Source: Neovahlkampfia damariscottae (taxonomy: Eukaryota > Heterolobosea > Selenaionea > Neovahlkampfiida > Neovahlkampfiidae). From it: 12,303 nt of DNA. The position numbers and the translations under genes are program-made. Shown here one piece after another: positions 1-6,244 of the stretch; within the stretch, counting starts at the first letter, position 1; every line of letters begins with the position of its first letter. The notes beneath the pieces were generated by a model. That model made no database searches, had not been told where the DNA came from, and was given only the letters and a program-made list of their open reading frames with translations. The stretch is from NCBI GenBank assembly GCA_016618085.1, contig JABLTG010000295.1, positions 1-12,303 of the forward strand, read 5' to 3'.

Positions 1-321
1 CGCCGGAATTGACCGCAAAGGTCCCGCCGTTGATGTCTGTCGTGCCGGTGACGGTGGTGTCGCCGTCGACGGTCGTGGAGCCTGCGCTCTGGGTCACTGA
101 GGCCACGGTGCCGCCGCCGAGTTCAAGCGTGTCGGCATTGGTGATCGCGCCGATGTCGCCGCCGTCGATGTCGAGGGTGCCGCTCTGGTTGTCGATGTCG
201 CCCGAGGTGCCTGCGGTGATGTTGAGCTCGCCGCCGGTGACCGTCGCGCCGCCGGTGAGAGTGCCCGAAGAGGTGACCGTGCCGCCCGAGACCGAGGTGG
301 TGCCGGTGATGGTCCCGCTGT
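1..321 (-). repeat. Direct repeat copy B inside the autotransporter gene (second in gene order, partial)
   Basis: This stretch matches 526-846 at an offset of exactly 525 bases (175 codons), with about nine substitutions over ~320 bases counted by eye. The unit stays in frame and encodes about 107 residues of the presumed beta-helix passenger. The near-identity, including synonymous sites, suggests recent duplication or gene conversion. The copy may continue beyond the left edge. Confidence 0.85.
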
Positions 322-1759
322 TGTCGAAGGTGCCGCCGGAGTTGACCAGCGCGCCGACCGTGCCCGCGTTGCTCGATCCCGTGCCGGAGTTCGACAGCGT
401 GCCGGTGACCGCGCCGCCGCTCGCGACATCGACGTCCGTGGCGCTGGTGACATCGCCGTCGACCGTGCCGGAGATGTCGCCGGAGGTGGCGGCCGCATCG
501 AGATCGACGCTGCCGGTGAGGGTGGCGCCGGAATTGACCGCGAAGCTGCCGCCGTTGATGTCTGTCGTGCCGGTGACGGTGGTGTCGCCGTCGACGGTCG
601 TGGAGCCTGCGCTCTGGGTCACTGAGGCCACGGTGCCGCCGCCGAGTTCAAGCGTGTCGGCATTGGTGATCGCGCCGATGTCGCCGCCGTCGATGTCGAG
701 GGTGCCGCCGGTGTTGTCGATGTCGCCCGAGGTGCCTGCGGTGATGTTGAGCTCGCCGCCGGTGACAGTCGCGCCGCCGGTGAGAGTGCCCGAAGAGGTG
801 ACCGTGCCGCCCGAGACCGAGGTGGTGCCGGTGACGGTCCCGCCCGTGATCGTCGAGGTGCCATCGCTGTTGTTGATCAGGGCTGCGACGCTGCCGTCAT
901 CCATGGTGAAGTCGCCATTGGCATCAACGGTCACAGTGCCGGTGACGGCGCCGCTGTTGCCGAGTGTCGCGGAGCCCGAGGCATCGGCAGTGCCCACGGT
1001 GACGTCGCCGTCGATCGTCGCGCCGGAGGTGTTGGTGACGGAGGCGTTGCCCGTGTCGGCGCTGGTGATTGTGACGTCGCCGTTGACTGTGCTGTTGTTG
1101 GTGAGGGAAGTGGTTTCTCCGTCAGCTGCGCCCACATTTGTGCCATTGTCCGCTGTGATCGCGCCGTTGTTCTCGACGTTGGCGCCGCCTTCGATGTCAA
1201 TCGTATCGAAATCGAGGCTGCCGTTGCCAGAGATGTCCAGCGTGCCGGTCGTGCCCGCGCCGCCACTGGTGACGGTCAGGTTGGCGGCGCCACTGTCGTC
1301 GTTGATTTCGGTGTCGAGCACGAGGGTCTGGCCGTCTTCGATCATCAGCGACATGTCGCCATCGGCGGCGGAAATTTCGTCGGAGCCTGTCAACGTATAG
1401 TCGGTGGTCGAGTCGGTTGTGGCCGTTACGGTGATGTCATTCACGGAAACGCCTGCGGCGTCGACGACGACGCTACCGCCGTCCTGTCCGCCGAAAATCG
1501 CATTGGCGCCGTCGGTCCAAGGGGTGTCGCTGCTGCTTGCATTTGGCGCGTCGTCCCAGTTCGGTTCCGTGCTGTTCCAGTCGCCGCTGCCGCCATCGGG
1601 GAAGTTGGTGCCCACAAGTCCGCCGGTCCCATCCCAGTACAAATCCTGCGCGCTCGCGGTCTGGCCGCCAAGGCCAAACATCAGCGCCAAAACCGAAGCG
1701 GATGCGATCAGTACCGTGCGTTGTTTGATAGAAAAATCTCTTGAAAATTCATTTGACAT
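1..1759 (-). CDS. Autotransporter/adhesin-like repeat protein, N-terminal 586 codons (runs off left edge)
   Basis: Reading the minus strand from the ATG at 1759-1757 gives an open frame to the window edge. Residues 1-37 form a signal peptide: a basic N-region, a hydrophobic core around ASVLALMFGLGG and an ASA|Q cleavage site. Next comes DLYWDGTGG, a common start of the mature region in beta-helical autotransporters. The rest is rich in G, T, D, S and N, with short repeats such as SGGTVTSSGTLTGG and NITAGTSGDIDN, as expected for a right-handed beta-helix passenger. A ~107-residue unit occurs twice almost unchanged. The C-terminal outer-membrane beta-barrel that would prove type V secretion lies outside the window, so adhesin or surface protein is an inference. 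A TAAGG ribosome site sits 6 bases before the ATG. The sequence is much more GC-rich than the cargo genes. The plus-strand open frame opposite (9-1400) is a shadow of it. Confidence 0.82.
   Translation of the reverse strand, partial: MSNEFSRDFSIKQRTVLIASASVLALMFGLGGQTASAQDLYWDGTGGLVGTNFPDGGSGDWNSTEPNWDDAPNASSSDTPWTDGANAIFGGQDGGSVVVDAAGVSVNDITVTATTDSTTDYTLTGSDEISAADGDMSLMIEDGQTLVLDTEINDDSGAANLTVTSGGAGTTGTLDISGNGSLDFDTIDIEGGANVENNGAITADNGTNVGAADGETTSLTNNSTVNGDVTITSADTGNASVTNTSGATIDGDVTVGTADASGSATLGNSGAVTGTVTVDANGDFTMDDGSVAALINNSDGTSTITGGTVTGTTSVSGGTVTSSGTLTGGATVTGGELNITAGTSGDIDNTGGTLDIDGGDIGAITNADTLELGGGTVASVTQSAGSTTVDGDTTVTGTTDINGGSFAVNSGATLTGSVDLDAAATSGDISGTVDGDVTSATDVDVASGGAVTGTLSNSGTGSSNAGTVGALVNSGGTFDNSGTITGTTSVSGGTVTSSGTLTGGATVTGGELNITAGTSGDIDNQSGTLDIDGGDIGAITNADTLELGGGTVASVTQSAGSTTVDGDTTVTGTTDINGGTFAVNSG
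526..846 (-). repeat. Direct repeat copy A inside the autotransporter gene
   Basis: This is the partner of the repeat at 1-321. The main differences are a short cluster near 541-549 and one near 706-712 (protein level: NTGG versus NQSG). Between the copies lies a diverged segment (322-525) with the same GTxxxGGxVT style, so the passenger probably has a repeat period of about 175 codons. Confidence 0.85.
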
Positions 1760-2160
1760 AATAGCCTTACTGTCCCTTCAAATTGCGCACAAAACAGCCC
1801 TTGAGCCGGCGCGACCAAACTTTTGACGTGATGCCAGAGCGGAAAGCAAATTCTTTCTCTCTGACTTCGGTACACGGGTCGCAACAATGCATGTGACGCC
1901 TCAAGTGGCAATTGGGTTTTGGCAAATATTTGGTAAATATTTTCTGCCTGTAGCAGAAACACGCAGTTTGCAGATTGTCTTGGAAGCTCTCTCCTGAGGG
2001 GAGCAGGATAAGAGGCACCGTTGCATGATGTGAAGGTTGCCGAAAGGCTGGGGAAGGGTGGGGCGTGCTTTGAACGCCATTTTGCGCCCGGGAAGGCCAA
2101 TGGCTGAGGGCGTAAAATTAAACGTGCGCATAGATGTTGGACGGTCCCTGTAAACCAATT
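1760..2160. other. Intergenic region upstream of the autotransporter gene
   Basis: About 400 bases lie between the autotransporter start and the integrase remnant. Several minus-strand open frames overlap one another here (within 1708-2164), but none has a recognisable domain, and they lie in competing frames, so I treat the stretch as non-coding. It is less GC-rich than the gene it precedes and presumably holds its promoter. The only clear structure is the AT-rich repeat and dyad at 1924-1959. Confidence 0.5.
1924..1959 (-). promoter_or_regulatory. Possible operator: two AAATATTT boxes plus a TTTCTGC dyad
   Basis: AAATATTT occurs at 1924-1931 and 1935-1942, 11 bases apart (about one helical turn). 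The first is embedded in the palindrome CAAATATTTG. Directly beside them TTTCTGC (1941-1947) and GCAGAAA (1953-1959) form an inverted repeat with a 5-base spacer. The block lies ~170-200 bases upstream of the autotransporter start. A regulator-binding role is inferred from symmetry and placement only. Confidence 0.3.
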
Positions 2161-2358
2161 TCATAAAGCCCGTGAAACATCAAATTGCTGTGCAGCTCTT
2201 ATTGAACGCGAAGACGCTACAGCGGCAGATCTTGTTCTGAGAGAGTGGGAAATCTTAGAGGTCGAATAGTGGCGCCTCAGGTCGCTTGGGACACGCCTTT
2301 CGAAGTAAAAGATTCCGTTTTTCGTAAATGAAAAGGGGACCAAATTGTCATGCGCCAT
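2161..2358 (-). pseudogene. Tyrosine recombinase (integrase) N-terminal remnant
   Basis: The minus-strand frame encodes 65 residues from the ATG at 2358. Residues 1-60 contain FSFTKNGIFYFERRVPSDLR followed by SHSLRTRS and RSIRAAQQFD. This is the N-terminal pattern of phage-type site-specific recombinases in alphaproteobacteria (aromatic/basic RRVP-DLR, then S-L-T and an Ala-rich helix). A full integrase has about 350-450 residues with catalytic R...HxxR...Y, and none of that is present here, since the frame stops five residues after QQFD. It is therefore a truncated relic. It starts 62 bases from the tRNA-Phe fragment, the usual place for an integrase next to its attachment site. Its side of the fragment suggests it belonged to a different, older element than the mob/defence genes to the right. 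Confidence 0.7.
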
Positions 2359-2419
2359 GTCCTGGATTCGCGCCAGACCTCACAGAAGCTGAGCGATATC
2401 AATGCGTTGACTTAAGGAA

Positions 2420-2466
2420 TGGTGCCCGGGGGCGGAATCGAACCACCGACACGAGGATTTTCAAGC
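2420..2466 (-). other. 3' fragment of tRNA-Phe(GAA): probable attachment site (att)
   Basis: On the minus strand this reads as the anticodon loop with GAA, the 3' anticodon strand TCCTC, a variable loop, a T-arm (GGTGG, TTCGATT, CCGCC), the acceptor strand CCCGGGC, and ACCA. The order fits tRNA-Phe from the anticodon loop to the 3' end. The 5' half is missing: the sequence beyond 2470 does not form a D-arm, or an acceptor strand complementary to CCCGGGC. A 3' tRNA fragment is what integration by a tyrosine recombinase leaves at the distal end of an element. The intact tRNA-Phe would be expected to the right, outside the window. The short variable loop and ACCA end exclude tRNA-Ser and tRNA-Leu. 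Confidence 0.82.
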
Positions 2467-2634
2467 CGCGTCTAATCTTTCTAATTCAATGTCTTAGATC
2501 CGATAATGGTGTCAAACCATCGGCCAAACATCAATTAGTTAGCGGCAGTTTGTCTAACCTTGATCCAGAGACGTTGGCATGAGTTGCGTTGCCGCGAACC
2601 CCGTGCAGTCTTTGACTTTGAGCGCTGTGCTGGC

Positions 2635-2639
2635 AGGAG
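2635..2639 (+). promoter_or_regulatory. Ribosome binding site that fixes the Rep-like start
   Basis: AGGAG lies 10 bases before the ATG at 2650. The upstream in-frame start at 2560 has no comparable site, and its added residues show no family-like sequence. Confidence 0.6.
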
Positions 2640-2649
2640 TGTGTGTTTC

Positions 2650-3519
2650 ATGAGTCGCCACAGCTTTGATCCTGAGATCGCGGCACTCGTTGGTTTGAAC
2701 GCCGCAGTGATCTTTCAAAACATCACATTTTGGATTGAGAAAAACCAAGCGAACCGACGCAATCTTCGGGATGGCCGATATTGGACCTACAACTCAATTG
2801 TCGCTTTCGGTGATCTGTTCCCCTATCTGAGCGAAAAGCAGATCCGCACGGCATTGGACAAGCTTGTGAACTCGGGGCTGATCATAAAGGGCAATTTCAG
2901 CGATGATCGCTATGATCGAACGTGCTGGTATGCCTTGGGCAATTCCATTTGCCCAAATGGGCAGATCGACCCGCCCGGAGAGGAAAATGATGCATTTGCC
3001 CTTAAGGGCAAGCCGCCTGCCCCAGAGGGCAAATCCTATAGGAACAGATATAAACCAAATAGAAACCCAGATCCGCCGCGCAAGAACAGCGCGAAAACAG
3101 AGGTGGTAGACAAGGTTTCTGAAGAAATTTTGGCGGCCTATCCCGGAGATCGACTGCGGAGCGAGGCGGTCTGCCATTCGAATATCCGCCGTGCACTGAA
3201 GGACGGAATCTCACAAACTGACTTGAAGCGCGCAGTTGAGGCCTACGCCCGGGAGAGTGCCGGGTACTCGCGTTCGAAGGTTTGCTTTTCAGACAACTGG
3301 TTCACGACGGAGCGCTGGCGGGCCTACCTCGAGCGCGCCCAATGGGCAGATGAAGCCGCGACAGAACGTGCTGCGACAACTTTGGGCAGGCTCGCGGGGT
3401 GGGTGCGAGAGCGCCATCCCTTGTGTGCTCACATTTCGGCAAATCAGGCGGCAGCACTTTTGGACGGCGGCTTGGTGACACAGGGCCAGTTGAGACAGGC
3501 AGGACTGGACCAATGTTGA
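2650..3519 (+). CDS. Replication-initiator-like winged-helix protein (Rhodobacterales plasmid/element type)
   Basis: The product has 289 residues and starts MSRHSFDPEIA. Residues ~4-95 (FDPEIAALVG, FQNITFWIEKN, DGRYWTYNSI, LFPYLSEKQIRTALDKL, SGLIIKGNF) look like the winged helix-turn-helix of phage/plasmid replication proteins. Such proteins are common on alphaproteobacterial plasmids and islands, where they are usually listed only as helix-turn-helix proteins. A Lys/Pro-rich linker (~100-165) leads to a helical C-terminal region that includes FSDNWFTTERWRAYLERA. The gene stands just inside the tRNA-Phe fragment and upstream of the mob genes, which fits a DNA-binding role in replication or control of an integrative mobilizable element. 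A true initiator function is not shown. Three TGCCC-N4-GGGCA dyads lie within the linker coding sequence. The start at 2650 is chosen for its AGGAG site. Confidence 0.65.
   Translation: MSRHSFDPEIAALVGLNAAVIFQNITFWIEKNQANRRNLRDGRYWTYNSIVAFGDLFPYLSEKQIRTALDKLVNSGLIIKGNFSDDRYDRTCWYALGNSICPNGQIDPPGEENDAFALKGKPPAPEGKSYRNRYKPNRNPDPPRKNSAKTEVVDKVSEEILAAYPGDRLRSEAVCHSNIRRALKDGISQTDLKRAVEAYARESAGYSRSKVCFSDNWFTTERWRAYLERAQWADEAATERAATTLGRLAGWVRERHPLCAHISANQAAALLDGGLVTQGQLRQAGLDQC
2950..3031. repeat. Three intragenic dyads TGCCC-N4-GGGCA
   Basis: The dyads are at 2950-2963 (spacer AAAT), 2997-3010 (spacer TTAA; perfect 16-base palindrome with its flanks) and 3018-3031 (spacer CAGA). Start-to-start distances are 47 and 21 bases. 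All lie inside the linker-coding part of the Rep-like gene but in two reading phases (CPNGQ versus FALKGK and PAPEGK), so a simple protein repeat does not fully explain them. They could be iteron-like binding sites for the protein itself, or RNA hairpins. Confidence 0.6.
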
Positions 3520-3555
3520 GCATATGGCGTTGTCGTATTGGCATTGGCCAGCATA

Positions 3556-3590
3556 CTTTTGTGGCCACGCTTCGCGTGGAACCACAAAAG
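3556..3590. repeat. Long hairpin, arms CTTTTGTGG / CCACAAAAG
   Basis: The outer arms 3556-3564 and 3582-3590 pair perfectly. The inner arms CCACGC (3565-3570) and GCGTGG (3574-3579) extend the stem around a TTC loop, with only an AA bulge. No U-run follows on either strand, so it is not an ordinary intrinsic terminator. It fits the recognition repeat of a transfer or replication origin. Confidence 0.6.
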
Positions 3591-3630
3591 GCTGGTGAGG
3601 GGTGGCTGCGCCTCCCCTTCAAACCCCTCA

Positions 3631-3647
3631 ATCGGCTTTCAGCCGAT
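3631..3647. repeat. Perfect 7-bp hairpin ATCGGCT-TTC-AGCCGAT
   Basis: The arms at 3631-3637 and 3641-3647 are perfectly complementary around a TTC loop, as in the neighbouring hairpin. It lies about 85 bases before mobC, within the candidate oriT region. Confidence 0.5.
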
Positions 3648-3730
3648 CAAGCAGGCTCACTGCCCAGAGTATTGGGGCACTGGTTCCTTCGCGTGCTTGG
3701 GAAAGGTAGCTTTGCCGGGGGCTCGAAATC

Positions 3731-4051
3731 ATGTGGGTAAAGGTTCGGGCTACGACGGTGCAACGCGATGCATGGTACGAAAAAGCGCGCAGCCGTGGGA
3801 TGAGTTTTTCTGAGTTCGCGCGCCAAGCAATGAATGACGTCGTCGTTCGAAAGCGGCGTGGCCCGCGCCGTGTTGATCCGGAATTGCTTCGACAGCTCGC
3901 GCGGGTTGGCAATAACCTCAACCAACTCGCGCGTTGGGCCAATCGTGATCAACGGTACGCGGATCGCCTCGCAATCCTCAGCCAGCTCATCAGCATAGAG
4001 CGCGAGCTTGCTCTGCTTCGTCAGAAATACGAGGCCCATGATGCTGATTAA
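3731..4051 (+). CDS. mobC: MobC/MbeC-like relaxosome accessory protein
   Basis: The product has 106 residues. The N-terminal part (VKVRATTVQRDAW...SFSEFARQAM) looks like a ribbon-helix-helix-type DNA-binding region. Residues 51-71 contain ELLRQLARVGNNLNQLARWAN, the hallmark of the MobC relaxosome family, which binds near oriT and helps the relaxase melt and nick it. The last codons overlap the relaxase start, so the two are probably translationally coupled. This order (mobC then relaxase) is standard in ColE1-type mobilization modules, where the protein is called MbeC. Length and motif are both typical, so the gene looks intact. Confidence 0.88.
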   Translation: MWVKVRATTVQRDAWYEKARSRGMSFSEFARQAMNDVVVRKRRGPRRVDPELLRQLARVGNNLNQLARWANRDQRYADRLAILSQLISIERELALLRQKYEAHDAD

Positions 4052-5513
4052 GTTCTTCGGCGGCACTGGCGGTGGCGGTAGGATTTCTACCTACCTCGTT
4101 GACCCAGGTCGGCCCGGACGCGAGGGGGCCGTCCCGGAGGTACTTCGTGGCGATATCGATCGCACCAAAGAGTTGATCGACAGCATTGACCGCAAATGGA
4201 GCTACTCGACAGGCGTCATCAGCTTTGCATTGGAAGACAATCCTACGGTGGATCAGCAAAACGCTTTGATGGCCGACTTTGAACGGCTGGCCTTCGCAGG
4301 GCTTCCTCGGGATCGCTACGATATCACGTGGGTACGCCACAGTCATACCGATGGTGGGCGCATCGAGTTGCACTTTCTTGTCCCGCGGATGGATCTCGCC
4401 ACCGGCAAGTCATTCAATATCGCCCCGCCGGGCTGGGAGCGTACCTACGCGCCGCTCAGGGACGCATACAATTACGAACATGGTTGGGCCCGCCCGGATG
4501 ACCCTGCGCGCGCCAGAACGCAGCAACGCGTATCTGAGGGTTACTCGCGTTTTAAGAGCCGCGAGGCCATCACGGCCTACCTTGAGCAGAAGATCGTAAA
4601 CGGAGAGGTCGAGGACCGATTGGGCTTGGTGTCCGCGCTGCATGAAGCAGGTTTGGAGATCCCTCGATTGGGAAAATCCTATGTCACCGCGCTTGATCCC
4701 GTGAGCGGCGAACGTTGGCGATTGAAAGGGCGTATCTATGAAAAAGATTGGACCAGAGACGCAGAGCTTGACCGCGCAGCTTCAAGAGAGGTCGGCGCAG
4801 CAAAGATTGAAACTGACAGAGTTGATGTTGGAAGAGCAGCAGAGGCTCGTGAACGATTTGAGGCAATCATCGAGCGTCGCGCTGCATGGGTTGGAGAGAG
4901 ATATCGAGAACCGGCTGGAAGAGCTTCAGAGATCGGTCAAGATGAGAAGAGAGGCGATCAACCAAGATCTGATGGAGATCCGCGAGAGACCAAAGATGTG
5001 GTTTCTGATCAGCGCTCTCGTGGCGGCCTTGACAGCGAGCCTGTTTTGGAGCGGCCCGAGACTGTGGGCCATGTGGCAGCTCAGAGGAGCCAGCATCGAG
5101 ATCAACGAGACGGGAACGTTTTTGATCCTGCCGGAGAAGGCGGAACCGGGATGGCGCTGTGGCGAAAGGCTGTGCGCAAAATTGGAGGACTGAATGACAG
5201 AGAGATTGACGTCGATAGAACAGGCGCTCTTGAAAGAATTCGAGAGCTTGGCAGTCGAATTCGAGGCTTTGGCGAAGGCGCAATCACGTCACTTCGAAAC
5301 CTGTTCCGATCAGATCAAGACGCTGAGCGCACGCCAGAACCGGCTCGACGCGCATTTGAGCAAAGTGAGCGAAGCCTTGGAACGGCAGAACAGATTAACG
5401 ACCGACTTGATCGAGAAAACGCTGCGATTGAGCATCGTCTCGAAGTAGAAAAAGACCTTTTGCAGATGGAGCTCGAATTCGAACGTCAGCGCGTTCGAGA
5501 GCTTGAAAGATAA
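4041..5513 (+). CDS. mobA: MbeA-type (MOBP) relaxase
   Basis: From the ATG at 4041 the product has about 490 residues (an adjacent ATG at 4038 is also possible). It starts MLIKFFGGTGGGGRISTYL. Y18 sits where ColE1-type relaxases carry the catalytic tyrosine that attacks the nick site and stays covalently bound to the 5' end. The metal/active-site segment is HSHTDGGRIELHF (H102, E109, H111). ColE1 MbeA-type enzymes use an H-E-N signature at these positions, so this one appears to be H-E-H. The catalytic domain covers roughly residues 1-210. The remaining ~280 residues are charged, low-complexity helix, which fits the fact that this half also encodes two other genes in another frame. GAGG at 4031-4034 is the ribosome site. 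The start overlaps mobC. Confidence 0.87.
   Translation: MLIKFFGGTGGGGRISTYLVDPGRPGREGAVPEVLRGDIDRTKELIDSIDRKWSYSTGVISFALEDNPTVDQQNALMADFERLAFAGLPRDRYDITWVRHSHTDGGRIELHFLVPRMDLATGKSFNIAPPGWERTYAPLRDAYNYEHGWARPDDPARARTQQRVSEGYSRFKSREAITAYLEQKIVNGEVEDRLGLVSALHEAGLEIPRLGKSYVTALDPVSGERWRLKGRIYEKDWTRDAELDRAASREVGAAKIETDRVDVGRAAEARERFEAIIERRAAWVGERYREPAGRASEIGQDEKRGDQPRSDGDPRETKDVVSDQRSRGGLDSEPVLERPETVGHVAAQRSQHRDQRDGNVFDPAGEGGTGMALWRKAVRKIGGLNDREIDVDRTGALERIRELGSRIRGFGEGAITSLRNLFRSDQDAERTPEPARRAFEQSERSLGTAEQINDRLDRENAAIEHRLEVEKDLLQMELEFERQRVRELER
4738..5193 (+). CDS. mbeB: MbeB-like mobilization protein nested inside the relaxase gene
   Basis: This 151-residue product is encoded entirely inside the relaxase gene, in the +1 frame. 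Residues ~8-80 form a charged amphipathic helix (LTAQLQERSAQQRLKLTELM...), like the N-terminal MbeB/MobB coil. Residues ~87-105 (WFLISALVAALTASLFW) are one transmembrane segment. The tail LPEKAEPGWRCGERLCAKL has a paired-cysteine motif (C141, C146). ColE1 has the same layout, with mbeB and mbeD nested in mbeA, and this strongly supports a real gene rather than a chance frame. MbeB-type proteins help relaxase work at the membrane and with the host conjugation pore; that role is taken from the family. A weak AAAGGG site at 4725-4730 precedes the ATG. It is followed without a gap by the MbeD-like gene. Confidence 0.78.
   Translation: MKKIGPETQSLTAQLQERSAQQRLKLTELMLEEQQRLVNDLRQSSSVALHGLERDIENRLEELQRSVKMRREAINQDLMEIRERPKMWFLISALVAALTASLFWSGPRLWAMWQLRGASIEINETGTFLILPEKAEPGWRCGERLCAKLED
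5184..5188 (+). promoter_or_regulatory. Ribosome binding site for the nested MbeD-like gene
   Basis: GGAGG stands 5 bases before the ATG at 5194, inside both the MbeB-like and relaxase reading frames. A strong site at the exact MbeB stop/MbeD start (TGA then ATG) argues that the nested frame is translated. Confidence 0.6.
5194..5448 (+). CDS. mbeD: MbeD-like mobilization protein nested inside the relaxase gene
   Basis: The product has 84 residues and starts MTERLTSIEQALLKEFESLA. It is almost wholly predicted coiled coil, with heptad-spaced hydrophobics through SDQIKTLSARQNRLDAHLSKV. MbeD/MobD proteins have this size, start (MTELE..LL..LE.L-like) and coiled-coil character. The gene lies in the same +1 frame as the MbeB-like gene, starts immediately after its stop, and ends 65 bases before the relaxase stop. 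MbeD is reported to act in entry exclusion in ColE1; here that is only inferred from family. Confidence rests on the ordered pair and the strong ribosome site, since a coiled coil alone is a weak identifier. Confidence 0.72.
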   Translation: MTERLTSIEQALLKEFESLAVEFEALAKAQSRHFETCSDQIKTLSARQNRLDAHLSKVSEALERQNRLTTDLIEKTLRLSIVSK

Positions 5514-5527
5514 AGAGGAAAAAACTT

Positions 5528-6157
5528 ATGATTAAGGCTTCTATTTTATTTCGCCACGAGAATATGACCAATTCGGGAAAGATCTACGTGGACACGTTCG
5601 ATGGAGCTGCAGAACTCGCTGCGAAGTATCGGAATGCATGTCATATTGTAGATGTGATAAATCACCGTGATGAAGTCGCGTTGCGGTGGGAAAACGGCTT
5701 TCCGGATTGGACGCTTGGGGAGACCAAACCGACTAAGTTGAAAACTGAGATCTACGAATTCGAGCGACCTGATGATCCGTTTTGGTTACCCGAAAATAGG
5801 TTCCATCTCTTGGCCATGGCACTGCCATTTGCATTCGATATCGCGACAGATCAAGCCGATGATACAGATTTTGAAACCTTGTCGGCACAGATTGAGCACC
5901 ACGGCGGGGAGGTTATATGGGATGTGGTCAAAGAAGCCCGTAGCGTCGCTATTGAAGCCCAGAAAGCCGATTCCGCCGCGAGATGGGCGGAGTTGATCGA
6001 TCTCTGGATCAGTGACCCCGACGCGCATTTTCTGAACTGCTATGTTGAGTATATGGCGCTGGCGATGGTGTGTCCCGCGTACTACGGATCAAAGCGGGTG
6101 CCGATGCTAGGCGTTGAGCTGGTTGAGATTGCGGCGATCAAAGCGATGGAGTATTAA
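5528..6157 (+). CDS. Hypothetical protein, 209 residues
   Basis: I do not recognise this protein. It is acidic and soluble-looking, with no signal peptide or clear membrane segment. It contains many W/F/Y residues (RWENGFPDWTLGE, PDDPFWLPENRFHLLAMALPFAFD), and a helical C-terminal half with AAIKAMEY at the end. A good AGAGGA site (5514-5519) precedes the ATG, and it begins 14 bases after the relaxase stop. It is therefore probably co-transcribed with the mob genes. Its base composition is closer to the AT-richer cargo than to the mob genes, so it may be the first cargo gene. It could be an element accessory protein, or an inhibitor or immunity factor linked to the system downstream; nothing in the sequence decides this. 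Confidence 0.7.
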   Translation: MIKASILFRHENMTNSGKIYVDTFDGAAELAAKYRNACHIVDVINHRDEVALRWENGFPDWTLGETKPTKLKTEIYEFERPDDPFWLPENRFHLLAMALPFAFDIATDQADDTDFETLSAQIEHHGGEVIWDVVKEARSVAIEAQKADSAARWAELIDLWISDPDAHFLNCYVEYMALAMVCPAYYGSKRVPMLGVELVEIAAIKAMEY

Positions 6158-6160
6158 ATT

Positions 6161-6190
6161 TTGAGCTTTGACAATGAAGTGGGCTACAAT
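6161..6190 (+). promoter_or_regulatory. Candidate promoter of the methyltransferase operon
   Basis: TTGAGC (6161-6166) and TACAAT (6185-6190) are spaced by 18 bases and resemble a sigma-70-type -35/-10 pair. A better -35 word, TTGACA (6168-6173), lies only 11 bases from TACAAT, which is too close. The predicted transcript would start near 6197 and carry a ~120-base leader with a large dyad. The assignment is from consensus matching only. Confidence 0.35.
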
Positions 6191-6244
6191 TCGTTTCAAT
6201 GTGCCGCAGTTCGTGGAATTGAGACGCACGAGGCGATGTTCACT

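Larger units (their letters stand above)
3520..3730. other. Intergenic region with hairpins: candidate oriT
   Basis: This stretch separates the Rep-like gene from MobC and holds at least two strong hairpins (3556-3590 and 3631-3647). In mobilizable plasmids and elements the transfer origin usually lies just upstream of mobC/relaxase genes and includes inverted repeats beside the nick site. By position and structure this is the best oriT candidate here. I do not recognise a nick-site consensus. No gene is seen. Confidence 0.45.

Noticed and set aside
9-1400. Plus-strand open frame of 463 codons rich in Pro, Val and Ser
   Set aside because: It is the antisense shadow of the minus-strand autotransporter gene, whose frame has a signal peptide and Gly/Thr/Asp repeats; the plus frame has only low-complexity antisense composition.
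1708-2164. Overlapping minus-strand open frames upstream of the autotransporter gene (1708-2100, 1767-2018, 1901-2164)
   Set aside because: They compete in different frames and show no recognisable domain or good start; one runs into the autotransporter start.
2328-2582. Plus-strand open frame containing GARGRNRTTDTRIF
   Set aside because: This peptide is the well-known false translation across an antisense tRNA 3' end; it covers the tRNA-Phe fragment.
2560-2649. Longer start for the Rep-like protein at 2560
   Set aside because: The added 30 residues lack family-like sequence and a ribosome site, whereas 2650 has AGGAG and the typical MSRHSFDPEI start.
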